Source: Arcuatula senhousia (lineage: Eukaryota; Mollusca; Bivalvia; Mytilida; Mytilidae). Taken from it: a DNA stretch of 64,000 nt. Within the stretch, counting starts at the first letter, position 1. Each line of letters begins with the position of its first letter. The stretch spans positions 34,439,275-34,503,274 of the forward strand of contig OZ020308.1 of the NCBI GenBank assembly GCA_963971305.1, given 5' to 3'. The notes under the pieces are model-generated. The model was given only the letters and a program-made list of their open reading frames with translations. It was not told the DNA's origin and did not search any database. The position numbers and the translations under genes are program-made. Positions 53,902 to 64,000 of the stretch are shown here, piece after piece.

Positions 53902-56884
53902 TCAATTTGTGGAATCAATTTCGGAGGATTCTTCTAATGAAACTTTATCTGTTTCTTCAAATAAAGCTTCATCATTTAAGGTCACAGGGCATTTTTCATC
54001 AAAGTCTATCGTCTCATGGAATTCATCGTCTTGCTTTCTTGATCTTTTCACGGTTAAATCTTTTGCATATTTGTACAGAAGCACACTGTAAAGACATATA
54101 GATATAGCTAATATTCCTAGAAAAATTATTACTTTTGTGAATACGCATAGATAGCTTGATGTCGCAAAATAAACAGTCCAAGCGACTCCTCTCCAAAATT
54201 GAAGGTTGGAAAAAGCTGTCTCTTGCTTTTCAGGAAACAGTAATGGAATCTTAGCTAAAACAAAACAAGAACATCATTCTATTTTTTTAATTTTCATTAT
54301 ATATTTATTTTGTTCTCTTTAAAACAGCATGCTACTTTTTGTGTTTTAACTCCGGTGAATCTGTTCTATGAACCACCACTTTATTAATTTTTTCAAACAG
54401 ACAGCTACTAAATGCATTCCTTTTTAGCTGACATAAGATTAGGAACAAGCTATTTAGCTTTTTTACGACCGAACGAAAAATGCAGTTTTAAGATAAGTCG
54501 CTATCGTCGCTGTCTGTTAACTTTAGTGTTCCCAAAATAAGTTTTGTACTAGTTACTATAAGATAAGACAATTATGTTCCTACATGTATATAAAATGAAT
54601 AGAATTGATTTGGGTTAAGAAATTTGGGATCAAGAGGAGGTAAAAACTGCAATTTATTTGTTTTTTTTCCTCATAATAATTATTGATGAGGTTAACGAAA
54701 TGCTGATTCATTTCACAACAACAATCCTATCATAAAAGGATGAATTGGATTGTCGGTCCCAAATGAAACTGCTGCGAAAATTTCCAAATATACAGTATAT
54801 AACTTAAACTTACCAAAAACATCAATTTTATAGACACTTTCTGTGATTCCTGCTAAAACTGCCACCATGAACACAAGAGGAAGATGTTCTCTTGTTGGGT
54901 TCCAATTTAACCAAAGTCCCATATATCCGAAATATATTACTGTTCCAAGGGTAACTAACACATTTCCATGGACACATTTGGCTACTTTGGGCACTATTTT
55001 CATAAATAAGGTATTAGAAATGTTGAAACTGGCCATCACATAACCAACCATTCCAATGCCAAAAGGACAGGAGACATAAGACTGAAAGATGAAACATTCA
55101 AAATAAAACAGAAATATATAAACAAAACAAAAAGAAAACAAAGTAGCAATAGATGTGATTGCGAGCAAATCTAAAAGCATTAATCTCCCGTTTCCTAAAT
55201 TTTAAGTGGTATAAAATATATGTTATCTTTATCTTTTATTAACATTACTTTTTAATCAGTATAACAAAACGTTAAAGCGGTCGGACGTTTCAGTTTTAGT
55301 CGAGAATTCTCTGCACAGTATAACTAGAGGCTCCAAGGAGCCTGAATCGCTCACCTGATCTCTTATGCCAAAGTTTGAATAAATTTCACAATCTTTCAAG
55401 TATACAAAGTTGAAAAACAATCCCTTCAGTGGTTTCAGAGAAGATTTTTGGAAATCATTTAAATTAAAAGAAAAAACAGTTAAAGGGCAATAACTCCTAT
55501 AAGGACCTTTTGATGCTGAACAAGAAACAAGATTTTCTCGATCTCTTATACTTTTCAAGTTATAAGCCAAAAACAATGGTCTGACCCCCCTGTTTTATTT
55601 TTAGCAACGGCGGCCATGTTGTTAGGTCGACATTTATATAATTCACAAACTTGGTAGAGGACATCCTAAAGATCAAGTATACCAAGTTTAAATGCAATCC
55701 CTTCAGTGGTTTCAGAGAAAAAGATCTTTGAAGAAAAGTTAACGGACGACGGACAGACGACGGACGCCTAACGATGACAATAGCTCACATGACCCCTCGG
55801 GGTCAGGTGAGTTAAAAACCTAATCCCATTTAGATTACATGGTCTGTGAAGTAAATTATAATTTATTTACTTTTTAAGTTACCTTAAATAAAGTTAACAA
55901 CAAAACTACTGAACTGGGATAATCATATTACAAAGTTATTTTTTTTGTATTTTTCATCCTTATTCTACATATTATTTTTTTAACATACCTTGGTAAAATC
56001 CCCTAACAAGTAGAAAGGTAACAGCCCTGTTGTTACAATATATGGTAGTAGAAGGATAAGCTTGATATCTGATAGAGCCGAAAACATTGAGTACAGAGAC
56101 TTTCTGACGGTTTTATTTTGAACCCATTTACTTTGGGGCAAAGGAGGTAAAAATAAAACTGTTAAAAGTAAACCTATGACATCAAACGAAAGATAAACTG
56201 ATATCAATTGGGTTAAAGTTGATGTTGACGGTTTAGAAATTATTGGAATTAAAATTGTGGAGTTTGACTCAAACGTTTTGTCACAATCAAGAACTCCGCA
56301 TTGAAAAGAAGTATTGCTTCTTTCAATGTTGATATCATTTCTAAAAATAACAGAGGATACACCCGCACCGATTGCAAACGCCACACCTTGAATGGCATAA
56401 AATATTCCGTTTAGACGATTCAAAGTGTGTAGCTGTTCTTTGTTGTGTTTCTGAGCAGTTGAAGACGCACAAGCAGTTATATATAATCCCTGGGATATCC
56501 ATAAAGGACCCGTTACAAGTCCTAGAAGCAAAGATGAAGGGATCAATGAGTAAAAATGCGGATAAAAATTACTGCCGACGTATAAAGCGTGGACTATAAA
56601 TCCTATCAAAGTACATAGTTTTCCAACTAGCAGCTTGATAAACAATGGTGCTAGGATACAAGATATTAAAGATGCCGCGTAGATACAAGCCAGTGATTTC
56701 ATCCCTAATCCTTCTTCAATGTTAAGACTCGACTGCAAGGCTTGTAAAGACCCGAAAGCACCAAAAACAAAGAAGAACGCAAATGAAAGGATATACGTGC
56801 ATTGTATTGGATTTTCTATCCATTCAGTCTCTCCTGCTTCACGAAGTTTCAAATATAATTTAAGTCTAAATCTTGGCATGATTT
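53902..56884 (-). CDS. UNC93A: UNC93A-like multi-pass membrane protein, three coding exons
   Basis: Coding exons are 56879-55989 (297 codons, donor AAG|GTATGT), 55081-54814 (acceptor TCTTTCAG, donor TTG|GTAAGT) and 54254-53902 (acceptor GTTTTAG), in matching phases, giving 503 aa. An acceptor (TTTGTTTTTCAG) ends 5 bases before the ATG, so a non-coding 5' exon lies upstream. The protein has about 11-12 hydrophobic segments of the major-facilitator type and typical family blocks: SLQALQSSLN, SSLLLGLVTGPLWISQG, NRLNGIFYAIQG, GDFTK|SYVSCPFGIGMVGYV, and EKQETAFSNLQFW near the end. N-glycosylation sites lie in the loop NTSFQC...SNSTIL. The acidic C-tail (EALFEETDKVSLEESSE) may be a trafficking signal. 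UNC-93 family members regulate K+ channels (worm) or chaperone Toll-like receptors (UNC93B1). The role of UNC93A-type proteins is less clear. Confidence 0.9.
54255..54813 (-). other. UNC93A-like intron 2
   Basis: 559-bp intron between DVFG-coding and AKIPLL-coding exons, with GTAAGT donor and TTTTAG acceptor. AT-rich, no feature. Confidence 0.75.
55082..55988 (-). other. UNC93A-like intron 1 with repeat R5
   Basis: Contains 55,320-55,815, starting 'AGAGGCTCCAAGGAGCCTGA' and ending 'CATGACCCCTCGGGGTCAGG', a dispersed bivalve repeat. GT/AG borders are clear. Confidence 0.7.
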
Positions 56885-57229
56885 CTGAAAAACAAAAATA
56901 TTTGATATAAAAATAGACATCTTCATTGAGAAAAAAAAAACGAGATCAAATACTATTATTTTTACCCTTCTTTTAAACTATGGTCTCCCATATAATCCTT
57001 TCTCCTTTATTAACTATAAAAGGAATTCAACGACAGACATTATGTTTGTTCCCTTCAACATAGAAATTAATCGGAATAAACCGATTGGTGTTTCAATGGT
57101 GTTAATTTAAAAAAAATGATCCAGACTCGGAAACAACAATAACGTTACGTGTTTCAAAACACCTAGTGTTTCCAAAACTAGTCATGGATGATAGTGATCT
57201 GTTCAGGTTTGCATGGCTTAACGGTTATT
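56885..57229. other. Spacer / 5' region of the UNC93A-like gene
   Basis: Begins inside an upstream intron, as shown by the acceptor at 56,886-56,885. No promoter motif recognised. Confidence 0.4.
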
Positions 57230-57545
57230 ATTACTCTATTTTTTAGTGTTTGGCTGGTTGATGTACTGAAATGATCACCTTAGCATCCCTAATATGTCAC
57301 CGCAAACCTGTAGCGTTTTGTGTAACTAGCGGATCATAATGGAAGATGGAAGATTTGGCGCGCCTTAAAACCTGGTTTAACCCACCATTTCTTTTGAAAT
57401 GCCTGTACCAAGTCAGGACCATTGTGATCTTCAATTTGTCCGGTATGTTTTCCTTGTAAATGAACATTTGGGATTGATTCTCCAAGTCCGGTAATTTTGT
57501 TATAATTTTCATTGGATATTGTTTCCATGGCAACATTTGGAGTTA
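57230..57545 (+). repeat. R6 repeat
   Basis: Matches 19,080-19,330: 'TGATGTACTGAAATGATCAC', 'TTTAACCCACCATTTC', 'AATGCCTGTACCAAGTCAG'. The minus-strand frames of 72-79 aa (for example DHNGPDLVQAFQKKWWVKPG) are the repeat's own translation, and a relic of coding origin is possible. Confidence 0.6.
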
Positions 57546-59019
57546 TTTGCAATACCTATAGATAGATGAATTTGTGATGAGGTATAAATTTGTTATTACC
57601 ATCTCGTTCATAATTTTTAAAGATTGCAAACGTCTTCTTTCTAACAGATCGTGTACTCTTTCAACTATTGACCTACTTTCAGTTCATTTAAAAACGTTAT
57701 CGTAAGACCATGATAAATTATGTTAAGGTATGAAGTCTTAAAGCATACTATTAGCCCAATACGTATCTAAAATATGTACAACAAGACAAGATTTTATTAG
57801 TTAACGGACTAACAGAAGGCAATATTTTCCGCCCGTACAGTAGGTTATAAAATCCTTTTTTTTCAGGAATGCTGGATCATGTTCGGGATTTTTCGAAGAA
57901 ACAATGTAATTGTTTAGTTCAGATATAGTAGTAGGATAGAAACGCTTGAGTTTTTGTTGCTGTTGTTTTCTTTCGAATTGCTGCACAAAAGTGTTTATGG
58001 TTATGATATTAAAAAAATAAGTGAGAACACAATATTCAACCTTCGATGTTTAACTAAATTACACATAAAGGAAGTGATTCTGGCAAAAACATTTACTTCG
58101 GTTGATTTTGTGTTTCTTTCTGCTGTTCTTGTTCGTGTTTACCGGTTTTCCTCGTTTCCCTTTAAGACTTCCGACACTCGAATGTCCCATTGGTGCTTCT
58201 TTGCTTCGCCGTTGTGTTAAGTACTTACCTCAAGATAAAACAAGGACTCTCCTTTTACGTGTATAACTATTGAACACTCAATGTCCTGTTTTAATGATAG
58301 GTATACTCTTACAGATGTGTAAATTCAATTTGTGCGAATAATCTAAAAGTTCAAAACGGTACACTGATAAGATGTCATAATATATAAAACTTGCTTAATC
58401 CATTTGGAAAGTGAATATAATAAAATGTAATAATAAAACTAAGAGAATGGGATGTGCGCTCAGAATTAAAAAAAATCTTAGAATTGCAATGGTCCAGACT
58501 TTGTTCAGGCATTACAAAAGAAATGGTGGATTAATCGGTAAACTCCAACCCCCTTCCTTTGCAAACTTACGATCTGGTAGTAATATAGCCCAAAACTGCA
58601 TTTATTTTAAAATATAAATAAATGTGGTTATATGCTATGATAATGATAAAATATAGTTACCCCGTTGGTGGCATTTTTCTTCGTTTTCAATAAAAAAATC
58701 ATTAACTATCGCGTTATTTTACATTTTGATTGATTATTCTCTTGAAACAAAAACAGGCCAATAAGTTATGCCTGTCGCCGGACACGGTACCTACCGTGAG
58801 GTTTATCTTATACCAAAAATTTTCCACTGTCAAGTTCGTTTCATCTTTTTTTTTTATTTTATCCTCATAGTAATTTTTGTTTAATCGTCGGGCTAATTGA
58901 TACTTTTACTGGACCATAATAAATGAAGTGTGCAATGAGGTATTATAGAAATCCAAAAAACCAATCGTGAGTAAACCGAAATGTAACTTGCTCTTCCAAG
59001 AACAAGCGCATACCAAAAT
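57546..59019. other. Spacer with R1 and R6 scraps
   Basis: 58,105-58,205 is a partial plus-strand R1 tail. 58,480-58,590 is an R6 piece in the orientation opposite to 57.3 kb. The rest is AT-rich without features. Confidence 0.5.
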
Positions 59020-59392
59020 CCTTTCCAGAAAGAAGCAGAGGTACCAATGGGGTATCCGAATATCAAAAGTCCGAAAGGACGGAGACAAAACCAGTAAACA
59101 CCAACAGGAACGGGACAAAAACAGACAACATGTAAAACATGAAAACACAAAATAAATGAATATCAATCAACAACGCGAACTCCAGTCGAAACAAGAGTGA
59201 ACTCAGGTGCTCCGGAAGAGTAAGCAGTTCCTGCTTGCTATAGCACACCCGTGGCGTTGCCAATAGTCCATTCAGCGTGTCAAATAAGGTAAAGGAAGAC
59301 AAAACAAAACCCTATGACAAACCAACATCTGCGCTCATTTGAGAGATCGAAATCCCATATTTGTCTATAAGTGCATGTCTATACGTTTTCCA
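59020..59392 (-). repeat. R1 3'-tail copy with the last few codons of the retroelement
   Basis: Minus-strand, near-complete tail from about 59,350 ('GGGATTTCGATCTCTCAAATG') to 59,030 ('GGTACCTCTGCTTCTTTCTGG'). The upstream edge keeps codons for (H)ALIDKYG. Confidence 0.75.
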
Positions 59393-59399
59393 AAGCGGT

Positions 59400-59975
59400 T
59401 TCAAAGTGGAAAACAGCATTGGTATTGTTTCTGTAAAATAATAGAGTCAAGCACAACCGTTTGAGGGACGTTAGTCCTGGCTTATTAAATCATGTCTGAA
59501 TATTATGAATGACGCTATGCTTCCAACGATAGAGGCTAACCCCATCAGCGAAAAAAAATCCATTAACTTCTCCAAGACTTTGTTCTAGAAGTTTCTTTTT
59601 GTCTTGGAAATTTGATTTGCCTCGGCAGTTAAGATCATTTGCTGAAAGATCCACACAACGGTCCAGTAACTAAGCCTAGAAGCAGTGATAAAGGAGTTAA
59701 TGTAATTCCGCCAATTTGTTTTATAACTAAAGGACCTATGCAGGAGAAAATAATTGATCCGATAAAAACATAAGATTAGAGGCTATTTTTACAAAAAATC
59801 GTAAGTGTAAAAATGATCGTAAGTTATGACGTCATAATGTAAATTTGATTATGACGTCATAATCTACGACCAATTTTACACTAGTCTTACTTTTTTCGAA
59901 TTTCTTCTCCATTGTTTAATGTAGATTGCAATGCTTGTACCGACGTTAAGGTAGAAAATACAATGAATTAAACCT
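59400..59975 (-). pseudogene. UNC93-like pseudogene fragment
   Basis: Minus-strand relics align in order with exon 1 of the neighbouring UNC93A-like gene: STLTSVQALQSTLN (about 59,950-59,905), GSIIFSCIGPLVIKQIGG then LTPLSLLLGLVTGPL (about 59,765-59,655), and GSIASFIIFRHD (about 59,510-59,475). Frames change at least three times and a small palindromic insert (59,785-59,885) splits the first two pieces. The C-terminal half is missing. A duplicated UNC93 copy that has died. Confidence 0.8.
59785..59885. repeat. Palindromic insert with two TGACGTCA sites
   Basis: Arms CGTAAG...GTGTAAAA and TTTTACAC...CTTAC are inverted, with TTATGACGTCATAA repeated at about 59,825 and 59,850. It is absent from the intact UNC93 gene, so it inserted into the pseudogene. 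TGACGTCA is the CREB/ATF consensus; no function is implied. Confidence 0.6.
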
Positions 59976-60929
59976 CATTTTAGTTTCATCTTTTCATGCC
60001 CATTGTGTATGAGATCTAAACGTTTTAATAATTTTACTTATATGTAAGTAGTTCAAAAACGTTCTTTTAAGCGCCGGGTAATATTTAACGTTCGTTCGGT
60101 TTAAAGGACATATCAGACTGCAAACTGCATGACTGTGCACCAATAGCTCAGTTCCGCAATATGATTCCGTGTGGTTATTCCGTATTCGTTCCGGTCGTTA
60201 GTTTTTCACTAATTTGAACTTCCGGGGAGTTCAGTGGGAGTTCAAACCAAAACAACATGTAAACTTTCAGCGTTCTTTGGGAATAATCGGTAAGAAATCA
60301 AGAGGAGTGATTATTTTCTATCATAAACATTATCCATTAATGAGTTATAATTTACTTTTTCACTATAATAGTAAAGAAAACCGCTACACACGAAGTTAGT
60401 TATGACTGACAATGAACGTACATCATGTACAGTCGGAAATTGAGCCCCCTTTTCAATTTCTGAGTCAGACCATCGCTGCTTTTTTCTTAATTATTTATAA
60501 CATTATAATTTAATTCTACATTATAGTCAGAATTGTAAAGCAACATCGACAGGACAGGACATAAGGTTTTGCTTCAGACACACATGAAAAAAATAGCATA
60601 CAAAATATTTGTCTTTGTACAAGTACTCTATGTACATACAAGGAAATTGAAGGAATTAGATCAATATATTCTATGTAATTCCTTGGTACATACATGTACA
60701 TGTACATAATTTTTTGTTCCTCAGCATGGGCTTGCAAGACATACATAAGGAAATGGTTCAGATGTTCTACCATGTCTATCCAGGCCCTTAAAGCATCTTA
60801 GCCCTGAGGCGCTATTGGCCTATGACCACACCCTATCAAAATTGTTTAAAAAAATTATCAGTAAAATTAAAGATCGTCCTACATGTCCTAGAAAGTGAAC
60901 TTGTTAAATTATGGCAATAAAAATTAGGC
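59976..60929. other. Non-coding spacer
   Basis: Contains an ACATGTACATGTACATA-like stretch near 60,690. No gene. Confidence 0.45.
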
Positions 60930-61160
60930 CAAAACAAAATATATGTTTGTTTCCTTGCTTCCTACTCTTGAAAATTAGGGTAGGTAGGTAGGAAAATTAT
61001 TTTTTTACAATTTTTTTTTACATTGAGTCAATGGGGAAGCAATCAAAACTTTAACGGTGCTTGTTCCAAAATGCCAATAAAAACTTTAGGGTAGGGCCAA
61101 AAAATAGGGTACATTTGTAGGTAGGGAAGCAGGAAACATACATATATTTTTGGGGGGCCT
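60930..61160. mobile_element. Small inverted-repeat element (about 225 bp)
   Basis: Ends 'AAAATATATGTTTGTTTCCT' with 'TGCTTCCTAC' and 'GTAGGGAAGCAGGAAACATA' with 'CATATATTTT' are inverted. The interior has GGGTAGGTAGGTAGG. A MITE-like element with no coding. Confidence 0.6.
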
Positions 61161-61256
61161 TACATTAGTCAAAAGTCTTGGTCTGTTACACTCATGACAC
61201 TTGAATTGAAAACATTTTTATTGCACTTTTCTTCAGAAACTAAGCAATAGACCATA

Positions 61257-61354
61257 ATGAGATGTGGAATAAGTGTACGCGACACAACCAACATAAAGAA
61301 ACGACAATTTAAACAAACACAACAGAAAACAGCGAGCAGTCTTCAACATGACGG
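61257..61354 (+). repeat. R2 repeat fused to the YqaJ-type frame
   Basis: GAGATGTGGAATAAGTGTAC begins at 61,259, and the R2 end 'CAGTCTTCAACATGAC' runs directly into the truncated coding sequence. Confidence 0.75.
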
Positions 61355-62016
61355 TTGACCGGAGGTGCAAGAGCAGTTTTGATTACTGCTTCAGTCATGG
61401 GGGATATTGTGAAATGTAATAAAACAGAGCCAGATAATCTAGTGAAAAGGATCCGTGGGTACCAATCTGTGCCAGATACAGTAAAAAGTCTGAAATATGG
61501 TCGTAAATATGAATCCGTGGCAATAGAACATTACGTACAATATCACTTAGACAGTTGCAAGTCGGTGAAAGTTGAATCTAATGGGCTGCTTGTTAATCCC
61601 CAATACCCTTTTTAGGAGCAAGTGTTGATGGGTTTGTCAATTGCAATGAATGTGGGACAGGTCTGCTAGAAATTAAATGCCCATATGGCTCAGACAATAG
61701 TGATGAACCTTGGAGACACAAGTTGCCATTAGAATGCGGGCTAGATTCAAAATTTTTTTGTAAAGAGAGAGATGAAAAACTAGTTCTGAAAGAAAATCAC
61801 AACTATATGTTCCAGATCCAAGGGCAACTAGCTGTTTATGAACTTGATTGGGTAGATTTTGTGGTATGGACCAAAAAAGGACTGAGCGTTCAAAGGATTC
61901 GTTTTTCGGTACAAAAATGGAATGACATGTTACCCAAGTTGAAAGACTTTTATCTAAAAGGAATTGCTCCGGAACTATTCAGTGAAAGGATAAAGCGTGG
62001 CAAATCTTTGTATTGA
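61355..62016 (+). pseudogene. YqaJ-type viral-recombinase/exonuclease domain protein, 5'-truncated, one frame break
   Basis: The first frame (61355-61615) gives GARAVLITASVMG, DNLVKRIRGY and KYGRKYESVAIEHYV (the G-x-x-x-E-x-x-A helix). It stops at the T5 run near 61,610-61,614. The next frame continues GASVDGFV, GLLEIKCPYG (D...E-x-K catalytic motif) and YMFQIQGQLAVYELDWVDF (conserved Gln), ending KRGKSLY at 62,016. One more T would restore continuity. YqaJ nucleases belong to the PD-(D/E)XK group, as in phage lambda exonuclease, and are common in bivalve genomes, often near mobile elements. The N-terminus is cut at the R2 junction. All active-site residues are present, so the break may be recent or an assembly error. 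Confidence 0.75.
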
Positions 62017-64000
62017 TTAAATGTACACATGATACACTGTATTAAAACCTCTGAATATAAGTTTTCTTTCACTTTAAGTAATTATTTTTTAATTGTATTT
62101 GAAAAAAATCAAATACTTTTCAAAAATCAGTGTAATTGCAATGTAATGTAATTGGAAAAAATGCAATGTAATTGAAAGTATTTATTAATTACTTTTGAAA
62201 GTAATTGAACCCAACCCTGTTCACTTACATGAAAATCTAATTTTTGTCGCCACACATTACATATCTTCAACATGTTCAAAGCCGCAGCAAGGCATAGGTA
62301 CAGTACAGTAACCTATTGTAACTTTGTTTAATGCAATGTAATGTACATGTACCAGAGAATTTATAGCAGCAACATTAACGGTCCTGGCTTGGTACATTAC
62401 AAATGAAAATTGCAACAACAACTATTGGTTTACCGTTACAAATACACATTGTAATATAAGAAATAACCAGCTGCTCAGAAAAGGTATGCAGGTCCTGCTT
62501 TTTGCAACATCTTTTTTTCTGCAATCACTAAACGATGAAGTTGATGAAAGGGATATAAATTCAAAATGTATACCCTGCTTGAAAAGTGGGGGGTATATAG
62601 TGATAGGTGTGTATTCGTCAGTGTGTCCTTCCGTTACACCTCAGGGTACCCATCTCTTATCCGTAACTCCTGCTTAATCCAATGATATTCATGACACTTT
62701 CACACAAATCTTTTTGACATAATATACATGTAGATGTGCATCTCCTATTTAAAAATTTGTTCATAATGATTTTTGGGGTTTCCCATAGCAAAACATGGAC
62801 TTAGCTGTTTGACTACAAAATACAATACCAAAACAAGTATTAAACGGTTAATTTGGTTATGCTGTATATTGATATTTCAAGGAGTAACCTCTCATCAGCA
62901 GCATTTGAATCAAAACATTGGAAGATCAATAACCAAAAATTATTGAATTGAAAAGTACATTGTCACACGACACATGGTATACGTGTACATCCTTTATCCG
63001 CAAGTCCTTCTAAACCCCTTGATGGATTTTCATGAAACTTTTACATAGTCTTTGTTACATGTACATAATGTCATGAATGTAGATGTGCACCTTCTATTTT
63101 AAATTTCTTCTGATTGATATTTAGGATTGGTGGTATTTATTTGTGAGTTTCTGATGATTTTTTCTATATTACTGCTTGTTATGTGAGCTGTGTCACATAC
63201 ACTTATTCCACATCTCATTAATTTCTATTTCATATTACAGTGTATATGCTCATATTCATTGTATGGTATAACATAGAGCTATAGGTTAACTTAGAATAGT
63301 ACAACATCCCCTTTTCTGTGTTAAATGATACAGGCACAAATTTGTTGTTTGTTCACATCCTGATGTATACATATAAATGTATGAAGTTTCATGATAATAT
63401 TGCCATACTTCCTTCATGGTAAAGTAACTTTAAAACCAGTAGGTAAACCTGACTTGGGTTAGACATGAACGCTATATAATCATGATAATATGCCCTCTAT
63501 TTTAATAGATATAGATATAACTGGCACTGTTTCTTTGCTTTGTTTTAATTTACTTCAATATTTATAACATGTACATGTATAGTGTGATTTTGTGTCATGC
63601 ATGTATACTCAATATTCCTTCATTTCTAAAGTTTCATCTATCTACATGTACATATATTGTATATATTCAGGTCATATAATGGTCTATAATGGAATAAAAT
63701 ATATAAAGAACACAGTAAAACATTGACATCTTCTTTAAATATATTAAATTTGACAAAAAAACATGATAAATGCTACAATGACATCCTTTGTAAGAGGTGA
63801 TTGTTCTCATATTCATTACTTTTCACTGAAGTAAAGGAGGCAATAAGTTTGTCCAGGAAGTACAAATTACTGCCATTTGTTCTGCTAGATGAGCTTCTGA
63901 TAGTGGTCAAACAGAGTTTAAAATTTGAAAATTCTTGATTTGTCCCATTTTCATTTCCACCACAATTCTTGCTGATGCAATGTGTGTTGTCTTAAAAAAC
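62017..64000. other. Spacer with a twofold repeat and an inverted R2 end
   Basis: 62,570-62,815 and 62,945-63,140 are diverged copies ('TACACATGTAGATGTGCATCTCC'-type phrase at 62,720 and 63,080; 'CATGA(C/A)ACTTT(C/T)ACA'). R2 occurs on the minus strand at 63,187-63,222 (CTTATTCCACATCTCATT). 62,120-62,215 is rich in AATGTAATTG-like words. No gene seen to the end. Confidence 0.5.

Noticed and set aside
1..64000. Bacterial contamination or symbiont DNA
   Set aside because: Long spacers, clear introns, metazoan gene families and bivalve-type repeats throughout; no prokaryotic gene density.

Overview
The window is eukaryotic nuclear DNA. It is AT-rich, has spliced genes with GT/AG introns, and most of it is interspersed repeats. 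The repeat set (retroelement 3' tails, short repeats carrying a 'GCGTTTCGTCTA...GACTCATCA' signature, TIR elements, a 146-bp satellite) looks like a bivalve mollusc, probably a mytilid mussel. No bacterial operon logic, CRISPR array, rRNA or intact tRNA gene is present.

Genes, mostly on the minus strand. (1) A four-exon kyphoscoliosis-peptidase/hillarin-like gene (20,060 to 12,491) encodes an N-myristoylation-type start, an acidic disordered segment, a transglutaminase-like domain that appears to lack its catalytic Cys and His, and KY-type beta-sandwich repeats. Two one-base frame breaks lie in A-runs. (2) A local family of intronless genes or relics lies at 26.9, 30.1, 33.3-35.2, 36.2 and 51.8 kb. 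Three are intact (286, 288 and 293 aa) and share an H-G-E motif and a P-C-x6-C motif, which suggests a zinc-dependent nucleotide/nucleic-acid deaminase fold, followed by a Lys/Arg-rich C-terminus. Flanking DNA is duplicated with them. (3) A three-exon UNC93A-like membrane protein gene (56,884 to 53,902) is followed about 2.5 kb away by a decayed UNC93-like pseudogene (59.4-59.98 kb). (4) A 5'-truncated, frame-broken YqaJ-type nuclease gene (61.35-62.02 kb, plus strand) is fused to a dispersed repeat.

Layout. 0-12.5 kb: retroposons, including two SINE-like insertions with clear target-site duplications, a decayed multi-ORF segment and a 2.1-kb TIR element. 12.5-20 kb: the KY-like gene. 20-24.6 kb: a 1.57-kb TIR element whose arms are built of 20-bp palindromes. 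24.6-36.5 kb: the deaminase-like cluster. One pseudogene copy is interrupted by a complete 461-bp TRIM-type LTR element whose LTRs carry a tRNA-like sequence, and by a MITE. 37.9-50.5 kb: gene-poor DNA bracketed by matching inverted arms and an ATTA direct repeat, containing several MITEs and the satellite. 51-57 kb: the last deaminase-like copy and the UNC93A-like gene. 57-64 kb: repeats, the UNC93 relic and the YqaJ relic.

The strongest candidates for new biology are the deaminase-like tandem family and the tRNA-bearing TRIM. No expression data or database search was available. Function calls rest on motif recognition by eye.
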